A program made the translations under genes and the position numbers. The notes beneath the pieces are model-generated. The model made no database searches, was not told where the DNA came from, and worked only from the letters and a program-made list of their open reading frames with translations. From NCBI RefSeq assembly GCF_015477355.1, contig NZ_JADLRJ010000003.1, forward strand, positions 62,001 through 126,000: a stretch of DNA of 64,000 nt. The letters are read 5' to 3'. The DNA is from Nocardia blacklockiae (GTDB lineage: Bacteria; Actinomycetota; Actinomycetes; Mycobacteriales; Mycobacteriaceae). Numbering within the stretch: position 1 is the stretch's first letter; every line of letters starts with the position of its first letter. This document shows positions 8,999 to 20,508 of the stretch, piece by piece.

Positions 8999-9520
8999 TC
9001 ACCGGCCCGTGGTGGCCCGGCTGTGCGCCTGCCGGAGCGGGTCGTCACGTCGGGGCCCCCGGGCGGGCGCGGCGCCCGGGTAGTCGGGGTGGGAGATCAC
9101 CACCGTGGCCACGGTGAGGATCTGGTCCACGTCGACACCGTCGGCGGCCAGGCGGGCGATGATGCCCAGCCGCCGCTCCTGGCCGTCGGGGCGGATCGAG
9201 ATCTCCCGGCGGCCGCGCTGGGCGACGAACCGCCTGCGCCGCGCGTCGTAGCGCAGGGGCACCCCGTCGCGGATCGCCCGGTAGGCGTCCACGTCGAGGT
9301 CGCGATGCCGCTCGGCGTCGATCAGCAGATCGTCGACGAGCCGCTCCGCCTGCTTCACCAGCAGGTACTGCACCGGCGGGGCGGCGGTCCGGATCCGCAG
9401 GTCCACCCGTCGCCAGTGCTCCGCGACGGGTTTGCGCAGCAGTTCCCGATGCCGCTCGATCTCGGCGGCCAGCCGATCGTCGGCGCGGTCGTCGGACGCA
9501 GACGAGTGGAACTCGGCCAT
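8999..9520 (-). CDS. Hypothetical protein, charged
   Basis: I do not recognise this 173-residue protein. It is rich in Arg and Asp/Glu, has no signal peptide or membrane helix, and looks alpha-helical in its first half (AEIERHRELLRKPVAEHWRR) with a central stretch that may be a small beta unit (VPLRYDARRRRFV). The tail, from about residue 150, is proline/arginine-rich and probably disordered. The start is supported by a GAAGAGAGG ribosome site nine bases upstream. It is separated by 95 bases from the GMC oxidoreductase gene upstream on the same strand, so the two may share a transcript. Confidence 0.65.
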   Translation of the reverse strand: MAEFHSSASDDRADDRLAAEIERHRELLRKPVAEHWRRVDLRIRTAAPPVQYLLVKQAERLVDDLLIDAERHRDLDVDAYRAIRDGVPLRYDARRRRFVAQRGRREISIRPDGQERRLGIIARLAADGVDVDQILTVATVVISHPDYPGAAPARGPRRDDPLRQAHSRATTGR

Positions 9521-9615
9521 GGAATACGCCTCTCTTCGGGTTGCGGATTACTCTGCGTTGCAACCTGATCGGCGTCCGACGAGATGAGTATGCCGGAGGG
9601 GTACGACAAGTTCGC

Positions 9616-11241
9616 CTACGAGGCTTGGGCGGGTGGCGTGTGCGAGGTCGCGGAACCCGCCTTCAACTCGTCCGCGAGCCGCACGGCCAGGGCGAGAATC
9701 ATCAGGGTGGGGTTCACGTGGCCGTTGGCGGGGAACACCGAACTCCCTGCCACGTAGAGGTTCTCGACACCGTGGACGCGGCAGTCCGGATCGACGACGC
9801 CGTGCCGGGAATCGGCGGCCATCCTGGTGGTCCCGGTGGGATGGGCCCAATCGGTGAGCGGCAGTTCGGCCGCGCTGCCGGTGCGGGTCCAGTCGAACAG
9901 CCGCGGCGCGGGATAGCCGAGGCGCGCGATCTCGGCCGCCGCCAGCTCGGCGGCGCGGCGGACCGTGGCATCCTCCACCGCGTTGATCTTCCAGTCGACC
10001 CGGGCCACCGGCATGCCGAGCCGGTCGACGTGGTCGGCGAGGGTGATCCGGCTCGCGGGATCGGGTTGCTGTTCGACCATGCAGCGCAGTTCAACGCCGG
10101 CCAGCCGGTGCGGCAGCCCGGTCCGATGGACGAGGCGGCGGCGCAGCCCCGCGGCCAGCAGCGTCGTGCTGCCGAGCACCAGCCGCGCGTCGTGCCGGTC
10201 GGCGCGCCCGCGCAGCAGCCGCTTCACCGCGTCCCACGGGTCGTCGGCGGCGGGCACCTCCTGGATCCAGAGCGCGCAGTGCAGCAATTCCTCCTCGCGC
10301 TGGATCCGCTCCGAGAGGGCCAGCCCGTGCAGGAAGGTGTGGTTGCCCTGCGGGGACCGCACCACGTACTTGCCGAACCGGTCGCGCACGGCGGCCGAGG
10401 CCGCGATGTCGAAACTGCCCACCGCGCCGCAGCGGTGGTCCATCAGGTATCGCCCCACCAGGTCGTCGCGGTTGCCCACGCCGTGCGGCACGACGCGGCG
10501 CGAGGCCAGCAGCAGCCGGGCGTTCTCGATGCCGCCGGCGGCCAGCACCACCCGTCCCGCGCGCACCGTGCGCCGCCGCAGGTCGCCGCCGGTGACCTCC
10601 AGCGCCGTCACCCGCGTGCCGCCCGCGTCGGTATCGAGGTGGGTGACCGTGGCGTTCACCACCACCCGCGCGTTCGGCGCCCGCGTCGCTTCGACGTGCG
10701 CGCCGAATCGCTTGGCGTCGAACGGGTCTCGCGGGTCCTTGCTGATCTGCCAGAAGTACGGCCGCAACAGTTCGGCATCGGCGCCGTCGGCCGGGCGCGG
10801 GCGTCCGGCCAGCGCCCAGAACGACTCGTCGTTGAACCCGGAGCCGTAGCCGATGCCGATGTGACCGGCCGCGCGGTCCAGATACGGCCGCACCTGCTCG
10901 GCGTCGATCGGCCAGCCCGACTCGGGAACCCAAGGGCGGCAGTCGAAGTCGATCTTGTCGAGATAGCCGCAGCGCCCGCTCCAGGTGTCGGAGCTGCCGC
11001 CGAGCACTCGATTGCGGGCGTCCCGGTGCGGCTGCGCCTGCGGCGCGCCGATGTTCTCGATGTCGTTGAGCCGGTCGGCATCCGGGTCGCGCGTGCGACC
11101 GCCGCTCTCCAATATCAGTACCCGCCAAGGGCTTCCGGCCAGCTCGGCGGCGAGGGTCAGCCCAGCCGGGCCGGCGCCCACGACGCAGATGTCGGTGTCG
11201 AGTTCGAGGTCCGGGACCTCACGCAGATCGTCGATGCGCAT
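9616..11241 (-). CDS. GMC-family FAD-dependent oxidoreductase
   Basis: Flavoenzyme of the glucose-methanol-choline family, expected to oxidise an alcohol group on a small molecule or sterol. I start it at 11241 (MRIDDLREVP), which has a GGGAAGGACG ribosome site; an upstream start at 11265 adds eight residues. The Rossmann FAD motif VVGAGPAGLTLAAEL is at about 20-34, a second FAD segment GGSSDTWSG lies near residue 87, and the C-terminal domain carries AHPTGTTRM and NGHVNPTLMILALAVRLAD with the family's conserved His and Asn. At 541 residues it is of normal length for the cholesterol-oxidase-like branch. No signal peptide is seen, so it is probably cytoplasmic. Substrate is unknown; nothing nearby identifies it. 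Confidence 0.85.
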   Translation of the reverse strand: MRIDDLREVPDLELDTDICVVGAGPAGLTLAAELAGSPWRVLILESGGRTRDPDADRLNDIENIGAPQAQPHRDARNRVLGGSSDTWSGRCGYLDKIDFDCRPWVPESGWPIDAEQVRPYLDRAAGHIGIGYGSGFNDESFWALAGRPRPADGADAELLRPYFWQISKDPRDPFDAKRFGAHVEATRAPNARVVVNATVTHLDTDAGGTRVTALEVTGGDLRRRTVRAGRVVLAAGGIENARLLLASRRVVPHGVGNRDDLVGRYLMDHRCGAVGSFDIAASAAVRDRFGKYVVRSPQGNHTFLHGLALSERIQREEELLHCALWIQEVPAADDPWDAVKRLLRGRADRHDARLVLGSTTLLAAGLRRRLVHRTGLPHRLAGVELRCMVEQQPDPASRITLADHVDRLGMPVARVDWKINAVEDATVRRAAELAAAEIARLGYPAPRLFDWTRTGSAAELPLTDWAHPTGTTRMAADSRHGVVDPDCRVHGVENLYVAGSSVFPANGHVNPTLMILALAVRLADELKAGSATSHTPPAQAS

Positions 11242-11344
11242 GCCAGCGTCCTTCCCGCCTTGCATCCACCCCGACAGACGCTGGGCTCATCGTAGCCGCT
11301 GAATTGCCCTGGTGTGGGCGGACTTCGAGCCCCGAACTCTCGGG

Positions 11345-11890
11345 TCAGCAGTCGGCGGCGAAGAAGGCGCGGACGTAGCTCGCGGACTGGCGCACATACA
11401 TCCACGTCCAGTACCGCAGCCCCGACTCGGCCGGACTGGCCACCATCGTCAGCTCGCCGTGAAAGCATTTGCCGACGATGTAGCGGGCTCGCGAGACGTG
11501 TGGCGTGTTGGTGACGACGATGAGGTGGTGCCAGCCGAAACGCTGTGCGCGACGGGCGATCTCCTGCGCCTCGCCCTGCGTGGTCCAGGGATCCGGCACG
11601 AAGCAGTCGACGTGGAACGGGTAGCCGCCGTCGCAGTAGCGGTCCATCACCGAGTCGTCGGCCCCGGTGGACCGGGAGATCAGCAACTCCGGCGCGAGCC
11701 CGCGCGCGGCCAGGTCGAGCCCGATGTCGAAGCGCTCGTAGGCGGTTCCGCCCAGCACCACGATGGCGTCGGCGGGACGCAGCGGGTCGAGCTGCGGGTA
11801 GACATACACCGGCCGGCCCGCCATCGCGAGCGCCGCGATCAGGGCAGCGAGGACGACGAGCGTGACCACGGCTCGTCGGAGTGCGCGCAC
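11345..11890 (-). CDS. YdcF/SanA-like (DUF218) protein
   Basis: A 181-residue protein with an N-terminal membrane helix (about residues 8-25) followed by the DUF218 domain, recognised from ADAIVVLGGTAYERFDIG near residue 40, then STGADDSVMDRYC and QGEAQEIARRAQRFGWHHLIVVTNTPHVSRARYI. In other bacteria SanA and YdcF relatives affect envelope integrity or bind S-adenosylmethionine, but the biochemical activity of this branch is unknown. The helix would place the domain outside the membrane. The extra cysteines (CDGGYPFHVDC, KC, DC at the end) could form disulfides there. It stands between ctaD and the GMC gene on the same strand. Confidence 0.75.
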   Translation of the reverse strand: MRALRRAVVTLVVLAALIAALAMAGRPVYVYPQLDPLRPADAIVVLGGTAYERFDIGLDLAARGLAPELLISRSTGADDSVMDRYCDGGYPFHVDCFVPDPWTTQGEAQEIARRAQRFGWHHLIVVTNTPHVSRARYIVGKCFHGELTMVASPAESGLRYWTWMYVRQSASYVRAFFAADC

Positions 11891-11920
11891 ATCTCGACGA
11901 TACCGATCTTCGCGGAGCGG

Positions 11921-13618
11921 TCAGGCTCCCCAGCCCGCCTGCGACTCCGTGCGCATGCGTTCCACCATGTGCGGGTAGTGCAGCTCGAAAGCCGGTCGCT
12001 CCGAACGGATCCGCGGGAGTTCGTAGAAATTGTGGCGCGGCGGCGGGCAGGTGGTGGCCCACTCCAGCGAGTTGCCGTGGCCCCACGGGTCGTCGACCGT
12101 CACCACCTCGCCGTAGCGGTAGCTCTTGAAGACGTTCCACACGAACGTGACCATCGAGCACCCCAGCACGAACGACCCGATCGTGGAAACCGTGTTGAGC
12201 GTGGTGAATCCGTCGGTCGGCAGGTAGTCGGCGTAGCGGCGCGGCATGCCCTGCGCGCCCAGCCAGTGCTGTACCAGGAAGGTGAGGTGGAACCCGAAGA
12301 ACGTGGACCAGAAGTGCAGCCGGCCCAGCCGCTCGTCGAGGAAGCGGCCGGTCATCTTCGGGAACCAGAAGTAGATGCCGCCGAAGGTGGCGAACACGAT
12401 GGTGCCGAACAGCACGTAGTGGAAGTGCGCGACGACGAAATAGCTGTCGGAGACGTGGAAGTCGAGCGGTGGGCTGGCCAGGATCACCCCGGACAGGCCG
12501 CCGAACAGGAAGGTCACGATGAAGCCGAGCGCCCACAGCATCGGCGTCTCGAAGGTCAGCTGACCCCGCCACATGGTGCCGATCCAGTTGAAGAACTTCA
12601 CGCCCGTCGGCACCGCGATCAGGAAGGTCATCAGCGAGAAGAACGGCAGCAGCACCGATCCCGTGACGAACATGTGGTGCGCCCACACCGCCACCGACAG
12701 TGCCGCGATCGACAGCGTCGCGTAGACCAGCGTGGTGTATCCGAACAGCGGCTTGCGGCTGAACACCGGCACGATCTCGGTGATGATCCCGAAGAACGGC
12801 AGCGCCACGATGTAGACCTCGGGATGGCCGAAGAACCAGAACAAATGCTGGAACAGGATGGTGCCGCCGTTGGACGGGTCGTAGATGTGGCCGCCCAGGT
12901 GCCGGTCCACCGCCAGCGCCATCAGCGCGGCGGTGAGAATCGGAAACGCCAGCAGCACAAGGACACTCGTGACCAGAATGTTCCAGGTGAAGATCGGCAT
13001 CCGGAACATGGTCATGCCCGGGCAACGCAGGCACACCACTGTGGTGATCATGTTGACGCCGCCCAGGATGGTGCCCACGCCCGACACCGCCACGCCCATG
13101 ATCCACAGGTCCGCGCCGACGCCGGGGGAGTGGCTGCTCAGACTCAGCGAGGTGTAGGCGGTCCAGCCGAAATCCGCCGCGCCGCCCGGGGTGAGGAAGC
13201 CCGCCGTGGCGATCGTCGCGCCGAACAGGTACAGCCAGTAGCTCAGCGCGTTGAGCCGCGGGAACGCCACGTCCGGCGCGCCGATCTGCAACGGCAGCAC
13301 GCAGTTGGCGAAGCCGAACAGGATCGGCGTCGCATAGAACAGCAGCATGATCGTGCCGTGCATGGTGAACAGCTGGTTGAACTGCTCCGCGGACAGGAAC
13401 TGCAATCCCGGCCGGGCCAGCTCGGAGCGCATCAGCAGCGCCATCAGACCGCCGACGAGGAAGAACGCCATCGAGGTCACGATGTACATGACCCCGAGCA
13501 GCTTGGGATCGGTGGTGGTCACCACGTCCCAGACCTTGGAGCCTTTCGGGGCGGCCCGCCGGGGATAGGGCCTCTCGGCTTCGATCTCGGCGGCGCCGCG
13601 AGACGGTGCTGCGGTCAC
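11921..13618 (-). CDS. ctaD: Cytochrome c oxidase subunit I (aa3 type)
   Basis: Catalytic subunit of the terminal oxidase that reduces oxygen with electrons from cytochrome c and pumps protons. The 565-residue sequence has twelve helices and all metal ligands: the first haem a histidine in [10 protein letters not shown], the copper-B/tyrosine motif [13 protein letters not shown], the copper-B histidine pair in [10 protein letters not shown], and the haem histidines in [11 protein letters not shown]. The cytochrome oxidase subunit II, III and assembly genes are not adjacent, as usual for ctaD in this group; multiple ctaD copies are common in Nocardia. Its promoter must lie in the 200-base gap shared with the divergent Clp gene. 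Confidence 0.95.
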   Translation of the reverse strand: MTAAPSRGAAEIEAERPYPRRAAPKGSKVWDVVTTTDPKLLGVMYIVTSMAFFLVGGLMALLMRSELARPGLQFLSAEQFNQLFTMHGTIMLLFYATPILFGFANCVLPLQIGAPDVAFPRLNALSYWLYLFGATIATAGFLTPGGAADFGWTAYTSLSLSSHSPGVGADLWIMGVAVSGVGTILGGVNMITTVVCLRCPGMTMFRMPIFTWNILVTSVLVLLAFPILTAALMALAVDRHLGGHIYDPSNGGTILFQHLFWFFGHPEVYIVALPFFGIITEIVPVFSRKPLFGYTTLVYATLSIAALSVAVWAHHMFVTGSVLLPFFSLMTFLIAVPTGVKFFNWIGTMWRGQLTFETPMLWALGFIVTFLFGGLSGVILASPPLDFHVSDSYFVVAHFHYVLFGTIVFATFGGIYFWFPKMTGRFLDERLGRLHFWSTFFGFHLTFLVQHWLGAQGMPRRYADYLPTDGFTTLNTVSTIGSFVLGCSMVTFVWNVFKSYRYGEVVTVDDPWGHGNSLEWATTCPPPRHNFYELPRIRSERPAFELHYPHMVERMRTESQAGWGA

Positions 13619-13819
13619 AGGTCCTCCTCGAGCCCAACCGGTTTCGAGTGTGGCACCGCGGGAAGATCGTTTGGGTCGATTGCCTCCCGAGGGTGATCGC
13701 TAGAGGTTCGCTGTCTCAGTGAAAATCGACGATTTCCCGAGCTGGACACGTGGAGTACGGTGGTAGCCGACCGCTCGAAAAGCGTCGTGCGCGACGCCGA
13801 CCGACGACGAGGTGTGCAC

Positions 13820-16375
<2,556 letters not shown>

Positions 16376-16421
16376 GCCCGCCCCGCTGTCCCTTGCTCCC
16401 ACGAAAGCGCCCGAGTGGAAC

Positions 16422-16435
16422 GAGAACGTGTTCTA
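16422..16435 (+). promoter_or_regulatory. KstR-like operator upstream of the SnoaL-like gene
   Basis: The 14 bases GAGAACGTGTTCTA match the KstR consensus TnnAACnnGTTnnA as I recall it, except for G at the first position. The site ends 34 bases before the GTG start at 16470, a natural repressor position. KstR is the TetR-family repressor of cholesterol-catabolism genes in mycobacteria, rhodococci and nocardiae, so the following gene may belong to that regulon. Confidence 0.55.
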
Positions 16436-16469
16436 GAGTGGGCGCGGGGCAAGGCAAGGAGGTGGGCGC

Positions 16470-16946
16470 GTGGATCTGGTCGCGCTGGAGGAGATTCGTG
16501 CGCTGAAGTACCGCTATCTGCGGTCGCTGGACACGAAACAGTGGGACGAGTTCGGGTCGACGCTGGCCGAGGACGCCACGGGAGACTACGGCTCACCCTC
16601 GGGCGGCGGGCCGCTGAAATTCACCGGACGTGACGCGATCGTCGACTACATGCGCAAAGCGCTGGACACCAACATCATCACGGTGCACGTCGGCAGCCAC
16701 CCGGAGATCACGGTCGACGGCGAAACCGCCACCGGCAGTTGGTGTCTGGAGGACACGGTGATCGTGCCCGACTACGGCGTGGCCATCCGCGGAGCCGCCT
16801 ACTACCGCGACCGCTACCGAAAGGTCGACGGCCGCTGGCACATCGCGCACACCGGCTACGAGCGCCTGTACGAGGCCACGATCCCACTCTCCGCGCTACC
16901 GGGCTTCACACTCACAGCCAACCGCTGGGCCCCCGCCGCTTCCTGA
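16470..16946 (+). CDS. SnoaL/NTF2-like small protein
   Basis: A 158-residue protein of the nuclear-transport-factor-2-like fold, subgroup SnoaL_4: the opening helix ALEEIRALKYRYLRSLDTKQWDEF, the W-D-E and D-A-T pair, and the closing YRKVDGRWHIAHTGYERL are typical. Relatives include small isomerases, dehydratases and steroid Delta5-isomerase-like enzymes, and the family often sits in steroid or lipid degradation loci. Start is GTG at 16470 with an AAGGAGGTG ribosome site. With the KstR-like operator just upstream, a role in sterol breakdown is a reasonable inference, but no partner gene is adjacent and the substrate is not shown. It converges on the AraC gene. Confidence 0.8.
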   Translation: MDLVALEEIRALKYRYLRSLDTKQWDEFGSTLAEDATGDYGSPSGGGPLKFTGRDAIVDYMRKALDTNIITVHVGSHPEITVDGETATGSWCLEDTVIVPDYGVAIRGAAYYRDRYRKVDGRWHIAHTGYERLYEATIPLSALPGFTLTANRWAPAAS

Positions 16947-17070
16947 CGCGCGTGCCCGGGCCGTCCGCTCCCGAAGCGGAAGCGCATTCGGCAGGGATAG
17001 CAACCGTGGGGCACCCGGTGCGAGGCGGCGCTGTGCTGCTTGGCTGCGGAATCCGTTGCGGCCGAGGCGT

Positions 17071-18096
17071 TCACCATGCCGTGGTGGTAGCCGCGTGGTG
17101 GGCGCGGCGCAGGGCCGTGGGGGTGGTGTGGAACCAGCGGCGGCAGGTGCGGGTGAAGGTGGCCTGTTCCGCGAAGCCGATCAGGGAGGCGATCTGGCTC
17201 ATCGGGAGGTCCGTGGTGGTGAGGTAGCGGCGGGCCTCGGTGCGGCGGACGTCGTCGAGGATGGCGGCGAAAGAGGTGCCCTCGGCGGTGAGACGGCGCT
17301 GCAAGGTTCGCGGATGTGTGGTGAGAAGCCTTGCGACAGCGGACAATTCCGGAGTCGTGGTGCCGAGCAGCTGGCGGACGGCGGCGCGCACCTTCGGCTC
17401 GAAGGCCGCCCCCGCACCGGCCGACAACTCGGCGAGAAAGGCCAGCGCCAGGCGGCGTAGCGTCTCGTCGCTCCCGGCCACCGCGCGCGACGCGAGGGTA
17501 CTGGGCACGCGCAGCATGGCGGCGGGGCGCTCGAACCGCGCGGGCGCGCCGAAGAACTCCTCGTACACCGTGCGCGCGGCCGTGGGCCGATAGGGCAGCT
17601 CCACCGTGCGCAGCCCGTACGGCCCGTCCGCCAGCCGCCACAGCGCCCGGTGCAGGAACCCGAGCCCGAGGTCGGTGCCCTGAACCGGGATCGGGAGCCC
17701 GGGCCGCACCCCGTAGTGCAGCGCCGTGACGCCCCGATCGCCGTACGGGTCCGGTTCCAGGGTCAGGCTCAGCGAGCGCGCGTGCACGAACAGGTAGCGG
17801 GAGGTGCATTCCAGCGCGTCGGCCAGCGTCGGCGAGCTGCGGATGGCCAGCGCGAGCGGGCCCAGCATGCCGAGATCCTGCCGCCCGGCGATGCGCAGGC
17901 CCAGGTCCGGGCAGTGCAACCGCTCCGCGGCGATCTCCAGCACCAGCGCCATCGCCTCGTCCGGTACCAGCAGGTCGTCGGCATCGAGCGCGGCGATGGG
18001 CAAACCGGCCGCGACGGCGAACTCCTCGGCGTCGCCGCCCAGCTCGGCCACCGTGGCGCGGAAGCCGCGCAGGCCCGCCGACCGAATCACCGACAT
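17071..18096 (-). CDS. AraC-family transcriptional regulator (VirS-like)
   Basis: A 341-residue regulator with an N-terminal Arabinose_bd-type ligand domain (about 15-200) and a C-terminal AraC helix-turn-helix (about 240-335: SAVARLLTTHPRTLQRRLTAEG, then MSQIASLIGFAEQATFTRTC). This is the architecture of M. tuberculosis VirS. Its start is 70 bases from the start of the divergently transcribed monooxygenase gene, the same arrangement as virS-mymA, so control of that gene is a strong inference. The N-terminal start MSVIRSAGLRG was chosen because homologues begin there; no strong ribosome site is visible. Ligand unknown, probably a lipid or acid signal by analogy. Confidence 0.85.
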   Translation of the reverse strand: MSVIRSAGLRGFRATVAELGGDAEEFAVAAGLPIAALDADDLLVPDEAMALVLEIAAERLHCPDLGLRIAGRQDLGMLGPLALAIRSSPTLADALECTSRYLFVHARSLSLTLEPDPYGDRGVTALHYGVRPGLPIPVQGTDLGLGFLHRALWRLADGPYGLRTVELPYRPTAARTVYEEFFGAPARFERPAAMLRVPSTLASRAVAGSDETLRRLALAFLAELSAGAGAAFEPKVRAAVRQLLGTTTPELSAVARLLTTHPRTLQRRLTAEGTSFAAILDDVRRTEARRYLTTTDLPMSQIASLIGFAEQATFTRTCRRWFHTTPTALRRAHHAATTTAW

Positions 18097-18165
18097 GTCG
18101 TCCAGGATCAAATAGTTGTCGTGTGAAGTCAAGAAGGTCGAGGCACGGGCCAGCACACTGGAGGC

Positions 18166-19638
18166 ATGACCGTGGCAGGAGAACATCTCGATGTCGTGAT
18201 CGTGGGCGCCGGCCTGTCGGGGATCGGGGCGGCCTACCGGCTGCAGACCGAGCATCCCGGCCGCAGCTACGCGATCCTCGAGGCGCGCGAGTCGATGGGC
18301 GGCACCTGGGACCTGTTCCGGTACCCCGGCATTCGTTCGGACTCCGACATGTTCACCCTCGGCTACCCGTTCAAGCCCTGGCGCGACGCCAAGTCGATCG
18401 CCGACGGCCCCTCGATCCTGCGCTACATCCGCGAGACCGCGGACGAGTACGGCATCGAGCAGCGCATCCGCTACGGCGCCAAGGTGGTCGAGGCCGAATG
18501 GTCCAGCGCCGACGCCCGCTGGACGGTCACCGTCGCGCAGGGCGGCGAGCGCCGCACCCTGACGTGCAACTTCCTCTACTGCTGCGCCGGCTACTACGAC
18601 TACGACGAGGGGCACGCGCCGGATTTCCCTGGCGCGGAATCGTTCTCGGGCCGTCTGGTGTACCCCCAGTTCTGGCCGGAGGATCTCGACTACGCCGGCA
18701 AGCGCGTGGTGGTGATCGGCAGCGGCGCGACGGCGGTCACGCTGGTGCCGGCGATGGCCGAGCAGGCGGAACTGGTCACCATGCTGCAACGCTCGCCCAC
18801 CTGGATCTCCGCGGTCCCGGGCCGGGACAAATACGCCGACCGGATCCGCGAACTGCTGCCGCCCAAGCTCGCGCATCGGCTGATCCGCACCAAGAACATC
18901 CTGTTCAACGTGGGTTTCTACCAGTACTGCCGCCGTCGGCCGGAGGCGGCGCGCAAGCTGCTCACCGGGCTGACCACCCGCATCCTGAAAGACGAGCGGC
19001 TGGTCGCCGAGCACTTCACGCCCGCCTACAACCCGTGGGACCAGCGGCTGTGCGCGGTGCCCGACGCCGACTTCTTCAAGGCCATGCGCAAGGGCAAGGC
19101 CGAGGTCGTCACCGACCACATCGAAACCTTTGTGCCCGAAGGGATCCGGTTGAAGTCGGGCCGGGTGCTGAAGGCGGACGTGGTGGTGTCGGCGACCGGG
19201 CTGAAACTGCTGGCGTTCGGCGGAGTGGCGCTGACCGTCGACGGTGCGCCGGTCGACCTGTCGGAGCAATACGTCTGGCAGGGCGCCATGCTCACCGGCG
19301 TGCCGAACTTCGCCGTCTGTATCGGCTACACCAACGCCTCGTGGACCCTGCGCGCCGACCTCACCTCGCGCCTGGTCTGTAAAGTGCTGGCGCACATGGA
19401 CCGTCGCGGCCACCGGGCCGTCGTCCCCGAGCCACGCGGCCACCTGGAAGACCGCCCGCTCCTGGACCTCGCCGCCGGCTACATCCAGCGCTCGATCGGC
19501 GACTTCCCGCGCCAAGGCGACCGCCACCCGTGGCGAGTCCGCCAGAACTACCTCCTCGACTCCGCCACCACCATGCGCACCAGCCTCGACAAAACCCTCC
19601 GCCCGGTCCGCCGGCCCGCCAATTTGGAGCGCGTCTGA
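18166..19638 (+). CDS. MymA/EthA-like flavin monooxygenase
   Basis: FAD- and NADPH-dependent monooxygenase of 490 residues, close in sequence to M. tuberculosis MymA and EthA (shared blocks ESMGGTWDLFRYPGIRSDSDM, GSGATAVTLVPAMAEQ and GYTNASWTLRADL). FAD-binding GAGLSG is at about 14-19 and the NADPH Rossmann motif VVVIGSGATAV near 180. Members convert ketones to esters or oxidise sulfur; EthA activates ethionamide. The Baeyer-Villiger fingerprint FxGxxxHxxxWP reads FSGRLVYPQFWP here, with Tyr166 in the histidine position. A GGAGG-type site (CTGGAGGC) supports ATG 18166. The last 150 bases are C-rich and G-poor, and a hairpin overlaps the stop codon. Confidence 0.87.
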   Translation: MTVAGEHLDVVIVGAGLSGIGAAYRLQTEHPGRSYAILEARESMGGTWDLFRYPGIRSDSDMFTLGYPFKPWRDAKSIADGPSILRYIRETADEYGIEQRIRYGAKVVEAEWSSADARWTVTVAQGGERRTLTCNFLYCCAGYYDYDEGHAPDFPGAESFSGRLVYPQFWPEDLDYAGKRVVVIGSGATAVTLVPAMAEQAELVTMLQRSPTWISAVPGRDKYADRIRELLPPKLAHRLIRTKNILFNVGFYQYCRRRPEAARKLLTGLTTRILKDERLVAEHFTPAYNPWDQRLCAVPDADFFKAMRKGKAEVVTDHIETFVPEGIRLKSGRVLKADVVVSATGLKLLAFGGVALTVDGAPVDLSEQYVWQGAMLTGVPNFAVCIGYTNASWTLRADLTSRLVCKVLAHMDRRGHRAVVPEPRGHLEDRPLLDLAAGYIQRSIGDFPRQGDRHPWRVRQNYLLDSATTMRTSLDKTLRPVRRPANLERV

Positions 19639-19691
19639 CCTTCGTCAGACCACCAGCCCACGAACTCGCACCGCGTCCGACCTTCGTCAGA
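19634..19691. terminator. Two directly repeated hairpins overlapping convergent stop codons
   Basis: The unit GCGTCTGACCTTCGTCAGAC and its near-copy GCGTCCGACCTTCGTCAGAC lie 42 bases apart, starting at 19631 and 19673. Each contains a 6-base stem around CTTC (19634-19649 perfect, 19676-19691 with one mismatch). The first covers the stop of the monooxygenase (TGA 19636-19638), the second the stop of the convergent SDR (19687-19689). A bidirectional terminator is the simplest reading, though the stems are short and lack U-tracts. Confidence 0.5.
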
Positions 19692-20289
19692 CCACCTGCA
19701 CCCCGGTCCGGCTGGGCCGCAGCGTCAGGCCCTGCCCGGTGCCCTGCACGGCTTCGATGTACGCCTGCGCCACTTCGCGCACCGGTGTGCCCGCGTCGCC
19801 GTCGCGTCCCATCGACTCCAGGGTCTCGGCCACCCATCCGGGGCTGACCGCATTCACCCGCAGACCGCGGGGCATTTCGGTGGCGGCGGCCCGCACGAAC
19901 GCCTCCAGACCGGCGTTGACCAGCGCGCCGAACGACATGCCCGGCTCTGGGTGCTCGAAGACACCCGAGGTGAGGGTGATCGATCCGCCGTCGCGCAGGC
20001 GGCGCAGCGCACTGCGCACCAAGTGGACCTGCCCGAAGAGCTTGCCCTGAATGCCGCGGTAGAAGTCGTCGTCGGAATCCAGCGGCGTCAGTTTCCCGCT
20101 GGCGGCGCAACAGACCACCGCGTCGACCTCGGGCACGGTGTCGAACAACCGGTCGATCGAGTCCGGATCGTCCATGTCCACCCGCACCGCGCCGTTCCGT
20201 GACGCCCGCACCACCTCGTGGTCGCGCGCCAACCGCGCCGCCACCTCCGTCCCGATGGTTCCGGTCGCGCCGATGACGATGATCCGCAT
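19687..20289 (-). CDS. Short-chain dehydrogenase/reductase, atypical
   Basis: A 200-residue NAD(P)-binding protein of the SDR superfamily. The N-terminal MRIIVIGATGTIGTEVAARL carries the GxxGxxG dinucleotide motif; VVCCAASGKLTP corresponds to the NAG region; TLTSGVFEHPEPGMSFGALVNAGLEAFVRAAATEMP stands where the Ser-Tyr-Lys triad should be but the usual YxxxK is replaced by F-x-x-x-x-N. It is therefore likely to be a reductase of the NAD-dependent epimerase-like 'YdfG-less' branch or non-classical in catalysis. Length is short. An AAGGAGATCC ribosome site sits directly before the ATG. It is alone on the - strand, convergent with the monooxygenase and divergent from ogt. Confidence 0.78.
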   Translation of the reverse strand: MRIIVIGATGTIGTEVAARLARDHEVVRASRNGAVRVDMDDPDSIDRLFDTVPEVDAVVCCAASGKLTPLDSDDDFYRGIQGKLFGQVHLVRSALRRLRDGGSITLTSGVFEHPEPGMSFGALVNAGLEAFVRAAATEMPRGLRVNAVSPGWVAETLESMGRDGDAGTPVREVAQAYIEAVQGTGQGLTLRPSRTGVQVV

Positions 20290-20508
20290 GGATCTCCTTG
20301 TGTCGCGGGAATTCTGCTTGCCGTCACCCCAACCGCACCTGGTCACTCCGCTATTCCGGCGGCATGTTCCGCTGTCGGCGAACGCCGCGTGACCTGCGTG
20401 GACGTCGTGTGCGAGGCCGGAACGACATGTCTGATTTCCGCCGGTGCCGAAGACGGCGGCGGGGCAGATTGGAGCGTGGAACACGACAGGACGACGGAAG
20501 GAACCGTG

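Noticed and set aside
13619-13819. HspR (HAIR) or CIRCE element before the Clp gene
   Set aside because: Looked for CTTGAG-type and TTAGCACTC repeats; none present in the gap.
20290-20508. Possible Ada-box-type operator before ogt
   Set aside because: No clear A-box or repeat could be identified by eye in the 219-base gap.
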